From the NCBI GenBank assembly GCA_001939145.1, contig LSRX01000348.1, positions 400,487 to 464,486 on the forward strand: a DNA stretch of 64,000 nt, read 5' to 3'. The notes under the pieces are model-generated. The model was not told where the DNA came from. It did not search any database and saw only the letters and a program-made list of their open reading frames with translations. A program made the translations under genes and the position numbers. Below, one piece after another: positions 33,555-44,134 of this stretch. The DNA is from Symbiodinium microadriaticum (lineage: Eukaryota > Sar > Dinophyceae > Suessiales > Symbiodiniaceae). Within the stretch, counting starts at the first letter, position 1. Each line of letters begins with the position of its first letter.

Positions 33555-34043
33555 AAAGCCCTAAACCTAAAATCCAAAACCCCCAATCCTAAAATCCTGA
33601 AACCCTGCTGAAGTCCTAAACCCTAAAGCCTAAACCCCCAAAATGTTAAGGTCCAAAACCCCTAAACCTACACCCTAAAACCCTACACCTTAAAACTTAA
33701 AACCCTAAAACCCTAAAAACCTTCAAACCCTAGGCCTTAAACCCTAGAGCCCTAAACCCTAAAGCCCAAACCCTAAATCCTAATCTCTAAAAACCCTAAA
33801 CCCCTAAAGCCCTAAACCCTAAAACCCTAAACCCTAAACCCTAAAGCCCCTAAACCCCGAAAGCCCTAAAGCCCTGAACCCTAAAACCTTAAACCCTAAA
33901 CCCTAAAGTCCCTAAACCCCTAAACCCTAAAACCCTAAAACCCTAAACCCTAAACCCTCAACCCCTCAACCCCTAAACCCCTAAAACTCCCAAAACCCCC
34001 TAAAACCCCGAAAGCCCCTAAAACCCCTAAAACCCCCAAAGAC
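33555..34043. repeat. Long CCCTAAA tract
   Basis: About 490 bp of CCCTAAA, CCCTAAAA and CCCCTAAA variants ending one base before exon 34044-34088. A weak exon (VLQGCCE with GC donor into GGCTTTAGGG) may sit at 33415-33445. Confidence 0.9.
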
Positions 34044-34088
34044 TNCGGGCGCCGCCGTCTCCGCCGGGGCCGCCGGCGCTGTCAAGGC
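34044..34088 (-). CDS. Exon candidate, Ala/Pro-rich, 15 codons
   Basis: The acceptor is TTGGGCCAG|GCCTTG and the donor GNA|GTCTTTG, phase 0. The peptide is ALTAPAAPAETAAP plus one codon with an N. A long CCCTAAA tract lies to the left; a GATA/GTAG microsatellite occupies the right flank instead of TTTAGGG. Confidence 0.6.
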
Positions 34089-34109
34089 CTGGCCCAAGAT
34101 GCGAGTAGA

Positions 34110-34372
34110 ATCGGATGGATGGATGGATGGATAGGTAGATAGATAGGTAGGCAGGTAGGTAGGTAGATGGATAGATAGATAGAGAGAGAGAGAGAGACAG
34201 GGAGGTAATTATGTAAGTAGATAGGTAGATAGGTAGGTAGGTAGGTAGGTAGGTAGGTAGGTAGGTAGGTCGGTCGGTCGGTGGGTAGGTAGGTAGGTAG
34301 GTAGGTAGGTAGGTAAGTAGGTAGGTAGGTAGGTAGGTAGGTAGGTAGATAGATAGACATAGATAGATAGAC
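34110..34372. repeat. GGAT/GATA/GTAG microsatellite
   Basis: About 260 bp of tetranucleotides, chiefly (GTAG)n and (GATA)n, open in all frames. Confidence 0.95.
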
Positions 34373-34489
34373 AGAGCGGTTTGGAGGCCGCTTCGATTTC
34401 AAGGATTTGCGGCTTACGGCTTTTAGGGTGTAGGCCTGAGGGTTGGTGGTCTGGAATTGAGGTTTCCAGCTTAGGGTCTGCAAGATACT

Positions 34490-34556
34490 ATACCTTAACC
34501 TACCGTTCTTATTATGAACCCAAATATGGAAGTTCTAGGGACGTAGGTTAAGGTAG
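34490..34556. repeat. Hairpin, 16-bp arms
   Basis: CTACCTTAACCTACGT-type arms at 34490-34507 and 34541-34556. It abuts the family A copy that follows, another joined pair of palindromes. Confidence 0.75.
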
Positions 34557-34673
34557 GGGACTTCATGATTAGAATAGGCTTTCGGGGTATATTGTCCTAT
34601 TGTTACAACAAGGAGCCCCAAAATGGTACTGGTTATGATTATTTATTGGTAATGATTATGTAAGCCCCTATAT
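34552..34673. repeat. Family A palindromic element, copy 5
   Basis: TAGGGGACTTCATGATTAGA then ATAGGCTTTCGGGG on the left, and AGCCCCAAAATG with GATTATGTAAGCCCCTATA on the right. The right half has a duplicated ATTATT-GGTAATGATTATG segment. Confidence 0.75.
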
Positions 34674-35096
34674 TACCAGCACAATCTTCTATGCCCATGT
34701 GCCTACTTCTATAGCTACTCATCTACTTGTAGAACTGCTGAAATCTCGAAGAAATACCAAGCCGGGATTCCAGCAAAGGGAACATGTATGTGTCGTAGAC
34801 ACACACAACTCTTAACCAGAAGCCCCTATCAAACCTATATGCAAAGCCAAGCCACAATTCAACAGAAGCGCATGGCACCCCCCCCCCCAAAGAAGGATGC
34901 ACTGTCATGCCTCCGTAAATCACGCACCCACCCCACCCGACACTCGTTCATACTCTTTACATTCCCCAAGAAACCGTCAAACCCTTTGCTGTATGAACAA
35001 ACCTGCAAAAATCGTGCTAAACCAAACCTTCGCAGACCCTCAACCCCCAACCGACTCCAAATCCAACCCCGGGGTGCCAAAACCGCACCTTGCAAC

Positions 35097-35183
35097 CTCG
35101 CAAAAAAACTGCTGCAGAGCCCTATAGAACTCGCCGTCAAGTAATCGAAACCGGGCCTCTACTTCGGCGACTGTAGCTTTCAC
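35097..35183 (-). CDS. Exon candidate, 29 codons
   Basis: The acceptor is CTTCCGCCCCAG|GTGAAA, with a good pyrimidine run, and the donor GAG|GTTGCA, phase 0 at both ends. The peptide starts VKATVAEVEARFRLLDGEFY and ends RALQQFFCE. Its V-(K/R)-A...EVEAR start echoes exon 10795-10863, hinting at a repeated helical unit. Confidence 0.65.
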
Positions 35184-35615
35184 CTGGGGCGGAAGAGATT
35201 CGGGGCTGCAGATTTCGGGCTTCCGGCATATAGGGTTTGAGGGTTTAGGGCTTTAAGGGTTTAAGGGTTGTAAGGGTTTAGGGTTCAGGGGGCTTTGGGT
35301 TTCAAAGCTTTGGCCTGAGGCTTTTGGCATTGAGACTTCGGGCTTCTCTTCGGGGGCGCAAAATATGTCATTTACGGTTTTCGGTTCAGGGTCGACCGCA
35401 TGTAGGAACTAAGGTTCGTGGTTTGGTATATCGTAATGAACGCTTGTTCGAAACCAAGAAACAATAAAGCATCCCTAAAACCCCCTGAGCCCTAACCCCT
35501 TCAAGCCTTGTAGATCCATCTACAGGAGCCCTTAAACGACCCCTTTTGGAGCCCTTAAAAGTAACCTTTACCCGTCAGCTCCTAGAAGTCTGAAAACTGC
35601 GCTCTGTCACGTTGC

Positions 35616-35654
35616 CTCCCTGATCATGGCGACGGCCATGCGCAGCGTCTCCAC
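35616..35654 (-). CDS. Exon candidate, 13 codons
   Basis: The acceptor is CACTTTGAAG|GTGGAG and the donor GAG|GCAACG (GC type), phase 0, encoding VETLRMAVAMIRE. A GT donor 5 bases on would leave phase 2 and create a stop at the junction with 35097-35183, so GC is favoured. Confidence 0.55.
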
Positions 35655-36410
35655 CTTCAAAGTGAAGAGCCCTTGAGGGCTTTATAAACCCTAAACCCTA
35701 AACCGTATGACAAGAGCCCAAAGGGACCAAAGAGAACACACACACAATTAGGAATTTAGGGTTTTTTTTATACGGAGTTCACGTAAGGGTTCTAGAGAAG
35801 GTTTTTATCAGGAAAGATAAGGGCTTTAAGGGTCCAAAGAACCCAACTACCTAATAGTTGGGCTTAGGACCTTAGGATAGCAGTCTTGAAAGGCAAGTAG
35901 AAGAAATCCAGTTCAAGGTACCTGGACCATCGAGAACCAAGCGAACCTCAAAGAACTTATGCTCCAAAACCAAGCTGGAATTGTAGATCAATTGACACGA
36001 GGCACTCTGAAGCCCTTTCAAAAAGAGAAATGGTAAAACCTGTTTCTAAACCCTCTTGCAGGAGCCATTTGATCCAAAGCGATGTTTGCAACAGGCAAGT
36101 CTTGGGGTCCAACGTGTTGCAAGGCTCGACGCGCTCACACAGCACAGCTGTTCCAACAAAGACCAAACACTGTTTGTATACATCTACTATAACATATACA
36201 CGAAATAGACACGCGTGCATTCAACTTGTGATATAACAAGCAGACAAACAGGCACCTGTACACAGCCGCATGCATGTGTGCATGCATTCCCTGTGTTGCC
36301 TTTCATTCCTTCCCTTCCATTCAATTCCATTCTGTTCCGTATTCACTTACATGTGCTTTTTCAAATCCCCTGCATGTATAGATGACGATGACATGTGTGA
36401 TGGGTAGTGC

Positions 36411-36463
36411 CTTTGCCCTCGACAGAGCCCTGGCGACCTCAACAGCATCCCAGTGCTTGGTTT
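36411..36463 (-). CDS. Exon candidate, 9 or 17 codons
   Basis: The donor is AAG|GCACTA (GC type). The reading TKHWDAVEVARALSRAK uses acceptor CTCTCAG|AA; a shorter form from GTTGAG|GTC gives VARALSRAK in phase 0. TTTAGGG repeats begin 20 bp to the right. Confidence 0.45.
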
Positions 36464-36716
36464 CTGAGAGCGTGCAAGGTTGTATGGGTTTAGGGTTTAG
36501 TGTTCAGGGTTCCATCTTGAAGGATTTTTTGGCCATTCTAGGAGTCGAGTTCAGGCTTTTGAGGAGTGTAGGGCTCTGGGCCTTTTAGCTTTAAGGCCTT
36601 TCCGTGCCGGGGAATGCTCGAGAGATAATGAGTTGAAAGGCTGCTTGCGAACCTTCTGCCGAGCCTGGAGGTCTGAACAATTAGGCTTGTTTCTTGCATA
36701 GCCCCCCTTAAAAAAA

Positions 36717-36822
36717 AGGAAACTACAGGTGGGGAGTTCAGGGTATAGAGGGCTTCTAGAAGGCTTCAATAAGGTATATAGACCTTCTATAAGGCTCTTA
36801 TAACGGTAACTACCCGCCTGAA
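36717..36822. repeat. Family D palindromic element, copy 1
   Basis: Ends AACTACAGGTGGGGAG / GGTAACTACCCGCCTG with internal GGGCTTCTAGAAGGCTTC and GACCTTCTATAAGGC. A second full copy is at 54406-54496, about 85% alike by eye. Confidence 0.8.
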
Positions 36823-36889
36823 CATGTCCCAGATTAAAATCTTCGACCCCCAAAACCCATCCTAACACTCAACACCTGGAGCCCCATCT

Positions 36890-37030
36890 GCCTAAACCCT
36901 AAACCCTATTAAACCCTATAAACCCTATAAGCCCTACAAACCCTACAAACCCTATAAACCCTATAAACCCTATTCACCCTATAAACCCCTAATCCCTATA
37001 AACCCTAAACCCTACAAAACGCCAAGCCCT
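36890..37030. repeat. CCCTATAAA tract
   Basis: CCCTATAAA nonamers mixed with CCCTAAA heptamers, a variant register shared with 10500-10640. Confidence 0.85.
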
Positions 37031-37045
37031 AAATCCTAAGTCTGC

Positions 37046-37084
37046 CTTTTCGAACTTTGCAATCTCGTCTCGCAAGGTTCGCAC
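37046..37084 (-). CDS. Exon candidate, 13 codons
   Basis: The acceptor is GCACGAAG|GTGCGA and the donor AAG|GCAGAC (GC type), phase 0, encoding VRTLRDEIAKFEK. No GT donor is available before telomere-like repeat begins 6 bases into the intron, so this is one of the clearer GC-AG cases. Confidence 0.6.
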
Positions 37085-37637
37085 CTTCGTGCAAGGCTGG
37101 AGGGACTGAGGGCTTGGGGGTTAATATTCAGAGTGTGCTTAGGGTTTGGGGTTTAGGGCGTATGGCTTATGGAGCTTATGTAGGGGTCTTGCGGCTTAGG
37201 GTTTAGAGGGCTTAGTCCTTGGAGTGGTGAATGATTCATGATCGCAGTTTGGGAGTTTCTGTGGGTGTACAGTTACGCGCCTTTCTATGAGCCGCAGTCC
37301 GTGTTGCACCTTGGTCAGATCTCTTCTCCAAAGCTTTACCTTCGCCGTTTTTCGATGAGGCCCAAGCTCAAAGCATTGAGGTTTGTAAGCCCCCAAACCC
37401 AGAACGCTCAAACTGCATTAAACAAGCCAGACCCTGAAACTCTCAATCCCCCAGACTAGCCCTAAAACACCGAAAAAACACTGCACCCCAGAAGCCACAA
37501 CCCCAAAACCCTAATCCCCAAACACCCCAAACCCCAAGAAAAACCCAAACGACTAAATCCTAACCCCCCCCCCCCCAAAAGAAAACAAAGAAAACTCCAA
37601 ACCCTAATTCCCCCCAATTCTACAAACCCTATGACAC

Positions 37638-37673
37638 TTCCGCTCCGGCATCTGCCTGGTGTACCGTCAGCAT
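37638..37673 (-). CDS. Exon candidate, 6 or 12 codons
   Basis: The donor is GAA|GTGTCATAGGG. The reading MLTVHQADAGAE uses acceptor TCTGAAG|ATG; the AG|G rule gives only ADAGAE (37638-37655). CCCTAAA and TTTAGGG tracts flank it in the usual order. Confidence 0.35.
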
Positions 37674-39549
37674 CTTCAGATCGCAAACCAATGGATCGAG
37701 ACCTGGAGCTTTCGTGAAGACGGTCGGTTTAGGGTTTAGGGTTTTAGGGGTTTTAGGGTTTTAGGGGCTTTAGGGGCTTTAGGGTTTAGGGTTTAGGGGT
37801 TTAGGGCTTTAGGGTTTAGGGTTTAGGATTCAGGGTTTAGGATTCAGGGTTTAGGGTTTAGGGTTTAGGATTCAGGGTTTAGGCTTCAGGGTTTAGGATT
37901 TAGGGTTCAGGGTTTAGGGTTCAGGGTTCAAGGTTTAGGGTTACCAATAAACAGGTGCTATACTGACTGTATAAGGTCATGTCTTCTGCCCGGCTCTCGC
38001 TGGGTTTCTGCAAAAACCTTATTATGCTATCATATGGCAAACATTCGGGTTTTGTGATTTGCCTCTGTGCGTTTACACAGCTCTAAACATACGAAGGAAC
38101 CAACAGGAGTGAGTTTAGCAATTCAGGCAGGCTTCTACACTAGCTGTAGTTACCCTAAACCCTCAACCCTAAACCTAAAAGCCTAAACCCCAAGCTTCTC
38201 AGCAGAGATGGGCACAGTCCCAAGTCTGACGAGTCAAGTCTTAGAGCTTCGAGGGGTCTGGGGCTTGGGGTTTAGGCTTGAGGGCTTAGGGTTCAGGGCT
38301 TTGGGGGTTAGGGCTTGGGGCTTAGGGTTTTGGGATGTCCTGGGCGGGGGCTTAGGGCCAAAAGGTTTAGAGTTGAGGGCTTAGGAATTTCGATGTCCTA
38401 CCACTACGAGGCCCACCGGAAAAGCCGAGTGGCTGGGAAGAGCAGACCTGGACAAGAGGCCGCTTTTTCGGTGTCTGTAGTTTAGTGCATAAACGGTGTA
38501 GGGCTTATGGAATGCATGTGTAATTAGGGTGTTATAAGTTATGGGTGTAACGGTATAACAGACATCATCATCACACACCAACTTTCAAGGCAAGACTACC
38601 TACACCGCAATATAAGATATGCTCTGAGTAAGGTTGCACCGCTTCAAGACTTGGTTCGATTTTCTTTACGCTGGGGACTTCGAAAAAATTCAAGGTGCGG
38701 GCTTTGAGGCTCCAGCACCGTATACCTCTGCTCGACAGTAGGGAATGTAGACCCAGACCTAGACCTAGATTTGGGGCCGGTAAAGGTTGATTTGGCTCTT
38801 GCTTAGATCCCCGCATATTTAATACTGTGCTGAGAATCTGAACTTCGTTCTTCGTCGCACACCTACATCACGCATCCCGACTTTACTCCGCAAGATCTGT
38901 ACAGCGTGTTTGTGTGGCTTACTCGGCCATATCTGGAAATGCCATTGACAGCAACTTCGATGTCATGGTGAGAGTAGGGTTTAGGCGGCTTAGGGCTTGG
39001 TATCAAAGTTGACGATGGTGAAAGATCTGTCATCAAGTGGAAATACAATGGGTGTATTGATGCTTCAACCATTTCTCACCATGCCATAACAAGCAAAACA
39101 GCGATGACTGCGGTGCAAGGATTCACTTTTTGCCTATTTTGTGAAACACCGTTCGTTTCCTTTTTCCCTAACCCCCCGAAACCCAGTTGCAAAGCCCTTC
39201 CAGATCTGAGTACTGAAATTTCTAGGTCTTTTTTTGCAAAGCACCTAGAGCCCCAGAGAGTTGACAACCAAAAGCACCATAGAGCCCCCGATCCCCTGAG
39301 ACGTTAACACCGTCAACCCTAAGCTCCTAAACCCCCCAAAAACTGCTAAACCTCAGAACCCTGAAACTCCTCAACCCCCTAAACTCCAAAACTCGAATCC
39401 CCCCAAACTTAAACGAACCCCTAAAAGCTCCTCAACCCCTAAATTCCAAAACCCGACGCCCTAAAACTTAGAACCCCTAAAGACTCCTCAGCCCTTAACT
39501 CCAAAACCCGAAGCCCTAAAACTTCGAACCCCCAAAGCCTCACAAAGAC
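37674..39549. other. Stretch without a supported exon
   Basis: TTTAGGG/TTCAGGG array (37725-37945), unique DNA, TTAGGG-like (38255-38380), more unique DNA (38400-39300) and a CCCTAAA/CTCAACCCC tract (39310-39540). An island at 38185-38245 has the standard flanks but no decisive frame. Confidence 0.5.
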
Positions 39550-39603
39550 CGGCCTGAAGGCGGCCACGAAGGCCTCGCAACGTCGGGCCTTCTCAAGCCC
39601 GGC
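39550..39603 (-). CDS. Exon candidate, 18 codons
   Basis: The acceptor is CATTCCAAG|GCCGGG and the donor CCG|GTCTTTG, phase 0 at both ends. The peptide is AGLEKARRCEAFVAAFRP. The donor sequence repeats that of exon 34044-34088. CCCTAAA-like tract to the left. Confidence 0.55.
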
Positions 39604-39679
39604 CTTGGAATGGGGACTTCTTTCCGATTTTTTCTTATCAGATAGGGTTACCGCAAGCGTTCTATGAGAAATCTACGTA

Positions 39680-39800
39680 CGTATGTGTGTGTGTGTGTGT
39701 GTGCGTGTGTATGTGTATATATATATATATGTACGTGTGTAACCGTGCCTTTGCATATATATATATATATACATACATACACACACATGTATGTGTGTAC
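39680..39800. repeat. TG/TA microsatellite cluster
   Basis: Alternating (GT)n, (TA)n and (CATA)n blocks. Confidence 0.95.
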
Positions 39801-40010
39801 ATAGAAAGGTTTAGGGCTCAGAGTTTGGTTTAAGTGGTCTGTTATTAGGATTGCAGAATTGGGGGCTAAGGTTTGGGATCTGGGGGGGTCAGATACAGGG
39901 TAGAACGCGTGGGTGTAGGGTTCATGGGTTTAGGGTTTAGGGGTTTAGGGTTTAGGATTTTGGAGTGCGTGGGTGGCGTTGACAGCGAATGCAACCCTGA
40001 GCATCATCAC

Positions 40011-40061
40011 CTGCGACCACCGGAGACCAGCGCCGCCACTGCTGTTGCTACTTCTGCTCCC
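40011..40061 (-). CDS. Exon candidate, 16 codons
   Basis: The acceptor is GATGACAAG|G, phase 2, then GAEVATAVAALVSGGR and the donor CGCAG|GTGATG, phase 2. An inner donor CTG|GTCTCC would leave phase 0 and join exon 39550-39603 cleanly, so the exact end is open. Confidence 0.5.
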
Positions 40062-40254
40062 CTTGTCATCACCAACACTGCTACCACTCCAAGAAAATTC
40101 CACAGGAAGTGTGTTTTCGGAACCTTAGTACTTACTGCCTACTGCATTTGAGCCGTCGCAGCTCAAGAAACGGCTCCGAAAGACCAGAGACTCATTTGGG
40201 CGTACGGTGACGTGGGAGCTTGAAAACTCGGAAGTGAACACTGGCTTAATTTGT

Positions 40255-40350
40255 GATACTATACTATACTATACTAAACTCCGATACTATACTGTACCAA
40301 AATGCGATACTGTCCTGTGCTATGCTGTACTGTGCTATACTGTACTGTAG
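40255..40350. repeat. ATACT/GTACT degenerate pentamer array
   Basis: About 100 bp of ATACT, GTACT, GATACT and TGTGCT variants. A related array in the opposite sense (TATAGTATAG, GCATGGC) lies at 8415-8545. Confidence 0.8.
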
Positions 40351-40436
40351 TGTAAGGACACCCAGGCAACAAGCCCGAAGCAGCTCTTTGACCTTAATGT
40401 GCTGGCCTGAATAATCGCTTCCCACTATTATTAAAT

Positions 40437-40852
40437 CCCCCCTAGTATTAAAATTGCCGCCCCCAAAAATTTTAGGGTTTCGGGCCCACAATTAACAGTT
40501 AATTAAAAACATTAGGGGGGGCCTAGGATTGTATGAGTGTTAATAGAGCCAAGACTACAGTAGTACTAAGCTGAAAGGACCAGGGCTGTAGGGGTCAGGG
40601 GCTTAGAGCTGAGGGTTTTGGCGCTCAAGGCTTGAATTAGGGGTTAAGGCTTAGAGCGTAAGGCTTAAGGCTGTAGGGCTCAGGGCTGCGGGCTTAGGGT
40701 TTTAGGGCTCGCCGCTGTAATTAAGGCTCTTAAGGCTCAGGGGCCAGTCACCCCCGCAGGCGCCGGAAACCCCCCTAATATTAAAATGGAACCCCCGAAA
40801 TCCAATTTTAATATTAGGGAGGGGGGGGGCCTTTTAATATTAGGGGGAAGGG
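40437..40852. repeat. CCCCCTAATATTAAAA palindrome cluster
   Basis: CCCCCTAATATTAAAATGGA (40771-40790) pairs with TCCAATTTTAATATTAGGGAG (40801-40821), and a third half copy follows (CTTTTAATATTAGGGGG). A related half at 40440-40460 (CCCCCTAGTATTAAAATTG) faces them 300 bp away, as if bounding a larger element. Confidence 0.7.
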
Positions 40853-42473
40853 ATTAGCTACCTTAAGGACCAACTGAACCCTGAAAGGGTGCAACTACGG
40901 TGCATATCCAGGGCTCCTAATTCTACAAGATGTAGAAACTTCATACTTCTTGTGTGTCAACACCTCTAAGTATATCATAAACCCAAAAGCCTAAACCCTA
41001 AACCCTAAATTAAAAGGGTCCAACTTCCAAGCTTAGCATCTTGGGGAGTTGCTCAAAACCGTAAGGTAGGTACTTGATTGGGAAAAGCCCTGGTTCTTAT
41101 CAGTGCGTTCGGGTATCTAGAACCCGCGCCTCCGAATCAGGCCCCTCCAATTTGAATTTCATGAAAACCGCCTACCCGGCTGAACAGGGTCTTTAATACC
41201 GGGGTCCCCACCACGAGAGGCTTTCGCCTTTGTCAGAGTGACAGCGTGAATTAGGCCGGGCTTCAGGGCTGGAAGCTGAGAGAAGCTTGCGGAGGTCTTC
41301 TGTACGATGATGGGCAGTGGATAATGAAATTTGGAATACGGGATTTGCTGAGTTTAGGGCTCATGGTAAATCGAGAAAACAGCGATAGACACGTCACACT
41401 GATACTTGTAGCTTAGTAGCAGCCCAAGACAACAAGCACTCAAGTCGCCGTTACTGTAGCTTTTAAAAGCATGGATCGACCGAGGCAGGCAGTGTTACAT
41501 TCCAGGCAATACAAGAATTCTTCCCCTGGGGCTCAAGTGTTCGGGTTTTGGGAGTTGAAGGCCAACCCAATAAGCATGGTTTGTCTCTAGTGCAGTCTTA
41601 CATATTACGCTGAAGCGTAAACCCTAAATCCCTAAACCCTAAACATTATACAACCGTGAAGAAACGAAATTCCGGTTAGGATGCTCGCTACTGAGACTGG
41701 TGGCCGTTCTTGATACGATGAAAGCTTGTGATAGCATTCGGTGAGTAAGAACGATGTATGCGTGTGCGAAGTGTCTACACATTACATGTCACTCCTTTCT
41801 CCTACTTTTTACCACGACTCCCCCAACATAAAACAGCGCCCAGGGCACCAGGTCTCTTCGCCAAAAGCCGGGGCAGTTTCGGCTGGCTTTTCCACGGCAC
41901 CTCGCACCCGAACTTACGCAACAAAGGGGCCTAGATGGTGAGAGTATGGTTGGGGGTATACTGCAAGACTATCCAAACTGGAGCTTCAGGGACATTACCA
42001 ATAGAATACACTTCGGCATAAAGTTACAGGAGTTCAAGCAGGTTGTTTCTAATTCTGCACCCTAAACCCTAAACCCCATAGAGCCAGGACATTGACGGTG
42101 GAGTTTAAGGCTTGTCGATGCGTGTCGGCCTACGCGAGATGAGGAGCAGGGAGGCTGAAGGGCGGATAGGTTCAAGTCCATTTACCTTTGGGACAGGACA
42201 CTTAGGCTCTTCTGAATTATGATTAACACATATTTCGACTTAGCACGTTGAGACACTGCTGACAGGTCTAGCTCCGGTTCTAAGGCTGATGCAACAGGTT
42301 CCATGAAGTGCAAGTCACGCCGGCTGCGCGCAAGCATTGCCAGTGCAGAAGCCCCAAAGGATGACGTTTGGCCCCGGGTTGCGTGTAAACCTGCCCAAAC
42401 CCTACACCGAGGTAGGTGATATTTTTGGGAGCCTCCTCAAAGGCACAATCCAGAAGGCGTAGGGGTACTAAGC

Positions 42474-42518
42474 CAAAGATGCAAAAGCGATGTTTTGAAG
42501 TATTGTCAACACCCTCGC
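42474..42518 (-). CDS. Exon candidate, 15 codons
   Basis: The acceptor is CGAAAGAAG|GCGAGG and the donor TTG|GCTTAG (GC type), phase 0, encoding ARVLTILQNIAFASL. Another minus frame is open through 42280-42600, but it lacks a matching AG|G entry. Confidence 0.45.
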
Positions 42519-42830
42519 CTTCTTTCGGATGAGCGAGTAGAAGCGAAACTAAGTTTGATTGCGAGCCTCCCCAAAGACTAGCAAATGCACCAACATCCAC
42601 AAAGGGCCTTCTTTTGCTCTCGCGTAATTTTACCTATGTACTATCAGCCCTACCTTCGATATGCCCTGTGATACTCTGGTTACTCTGCAAAACGAAGAAT
42701 ACCGCCTGACCCTAAAACCCTTAAACCCTTAAACCCTAAAGCCCTAAAACCCTAAACCCTAAACCCCTAAACCCCCAAACGCTTAAGGATGTTGGCTCTG
42801 CCGGCCTTTGGGCGCGCCCTCCATCGCCAC

Positions 42831-42875
42831 GTCGACCGAGGATGCTTGGGTGGCGGGCTCTGCTGCGACCAGGGC
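42831..42875 (-). CDS. Exon candidate, Ala-rich, 15 codons
   Basis: The acceptor is CACCCAAAG|GCCCTG and the donor GAC|GTGGCG, phase 0, encoding ALVAAEPATQASSVD. The frame stays open for another 17 codons, so the donor could be later. CCCTAAA tract left and TTTAGGG right. Confidence 0.55.
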
Positions 42876-43019
42876 CTTTGGGTGTAAGGTTTGGGCTCTT
42901 GGGCTTAGGGGTTAGGGTTTAGGGTGATTGGGGTCGGAGGTTGAAGATGTTCAGTTTCGGGTTCCTTTTGCGGAAACTTGGGTCAGGGCTTTTGGGTTGA
43001 AGGCTTTTAGAGGCTGCGC

Positions 43020-43215
43020 ACCCTCAACCCTGAACCCCCCAAAACCCCTAAACCCCTAAACCCTAGACCCCTAGACCCCTAAACCCCTGAAACCCCTTAA
43101 CCCTTAAACCCCCAAACCCCGAAACCCATAAACCCTGAACCCCTATAAACCCCTAAACCCCTATAAACCCCTTAACCCTTAAACCCCCAAACCCCGAAAC
43201 CCATAAACCCTGAAT
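43020..43215. repeat. CCCTAAA tract with exact 46-bp duplication
   Basis: A segment beginning CCCCTTAACCCTTAAACCC occurs at 43093-43139 and again at 43168-43214, identical by eye, period 75 bp. This is a recent local duplication within telomere-like sequence. Confidence 0.85.
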
Positions 43216-43241
43216 CCAGGGACGCTTCCAGCCTCCGAGAC

Positions 43242-43301
43242 CTGAGCAGCGGTGCCGTTGCTTGGGACAGGATCCTCGGCAGCCGGTGCTGCCTCTGCAA
43301 C
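43242..43301 (-). CDS. Exon candidate, 20 codons
   Basis: The acceptor is CTCAAGAAG|GTTGCA and the donor CAG|GTCTCG, phase 0. The peptide VAEAAPAAEDPVPSNGTAAQ is an acidic Ala/Pro linker like its neighbours. It sits exactly between a CCCTAAA tract and a TTTAGGG tract. Confidence 0.65.
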
Positions 43302-43596
43302 CTTCTTGAGGGCTTAGGGCTTAGGGCTTAGGGTTTATAGGGGTTTATAGGGGTTTAGGGGTTTAGGGGTTTAGATGTTTAGGGTTTAGGTTTTTTTGGG
43401 CGTGCAGGTACTGTAAGGTTTTTTGAAATTTTTAGGGGGTTTGTGAAGGCTTCAAGGTACCATATAAGGGGTTTTGAATTTTTTTGGGGGGTTGGGTTCG
43501 GGGCTTTGGGCTGAGCCCGAAAATCAGGGTCTTGGGGTCCACTGTGGTAGGATGATAGAGGGAACTGTGGGGATACTCTTACTACTTCTAATGTCA

Positions 43597-43680
43597 TGTA
43601 AGAGCCTGGAGAATTAGAACGGGGTTTTGGGGCGGATATACAGCAACTAAAGATGCATTGACTATAAGAGGATGAAGTGT
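43597..43680. repeat. Family A element, left half
   Basis: GTAAGAGCCTGGAGAATTAGAACGGGGTTTTGGGGC matches the family A left arm. Little of the right arm is present. Confidence 0.5.
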
Positions 43681-43809
43681 GAGAGTGGGCCCTGACTTAT
43701 AAGCCTGTTTGAAAGGAGGATTCTTGTAGGCATCCCACCACTGCGTCCATGGACGGATAGGTGGTTTGTGAATCAGGGTCGAACATAGAGTAGTAGCAAG
43801 TATGCCAGT

Positions 43810-43945
43810 GTAGACCTTGACGACCATGACGAGTGAGACCAACCAGGACCATGAGGACCTCGACCACCAGAACGACCACAGACCACCAGGAGACCACGAG
43901 AAGACCAGAATGACCGCAGACCACCAAGAGAGACCAACAGGAGAC
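43810..43945. repeat. Degenerate GACCA-rich satellite
   Basis: GACCA/GACCACCAG motifs recur every 9-15 bases with no fixed period. It opens all frames on the minus strand (Trp/Ser/Val-rich), which I regard as spurious. Confidence 0.75.
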
Positions 43946-44035
43946 AGGGCCATTATTTAAAGCCCTCCAAAGCACACCATAATCCCTTTAGCAAGCCCTG
44001 CATAAAGGAAGCACAAACTCCAAGAAAGCCACTAC

Positions 44036-44110
44036 TCCCAGGAGGTGAGCGGCCGTGGTAGCCGCAACGGCCCCTGGTTCCGGCACTGTGCCACTGGGCA
44101 CAGCTTCTGC
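44036..44110 (-). CDS. Exon candidate, 25 codons
   Basis: The acceptor is GTGAGCACCAG|GCAGAA and the donor GGA|GTAGTG, phase 0. The peptide starts AEAVPSGTVPEPGAVAATTA and ends AHLLG. A family C palindrome (44135-44231) ends 24 bp upstream of the acceptor, so a mobile-looking element forms the 3' end of this intron. Confidence 0.6.
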
Positions 44111-44134
44111 CTGGTGCTCACGGGCCAAATCCCA

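Larger units (their letters stand above)
40062..42473. other. Stretch without a supported exon
   Basis: Besides the pentamer array and the palindrome cluster, this holds GGGCTTAGGG repeats (40570-40740), a short CCCTAAA tract (40980-41010) and repeat-poor unique DNA from 41000 to 42400. Small open frames occur but no splice-bounded exon stands out. Confidence 0.5.

Noticed and set aside
43594-43953. Trp/Ser/Val-rich minus ORF
   Set aside because: Produced by the degenerate GACCA satellite.
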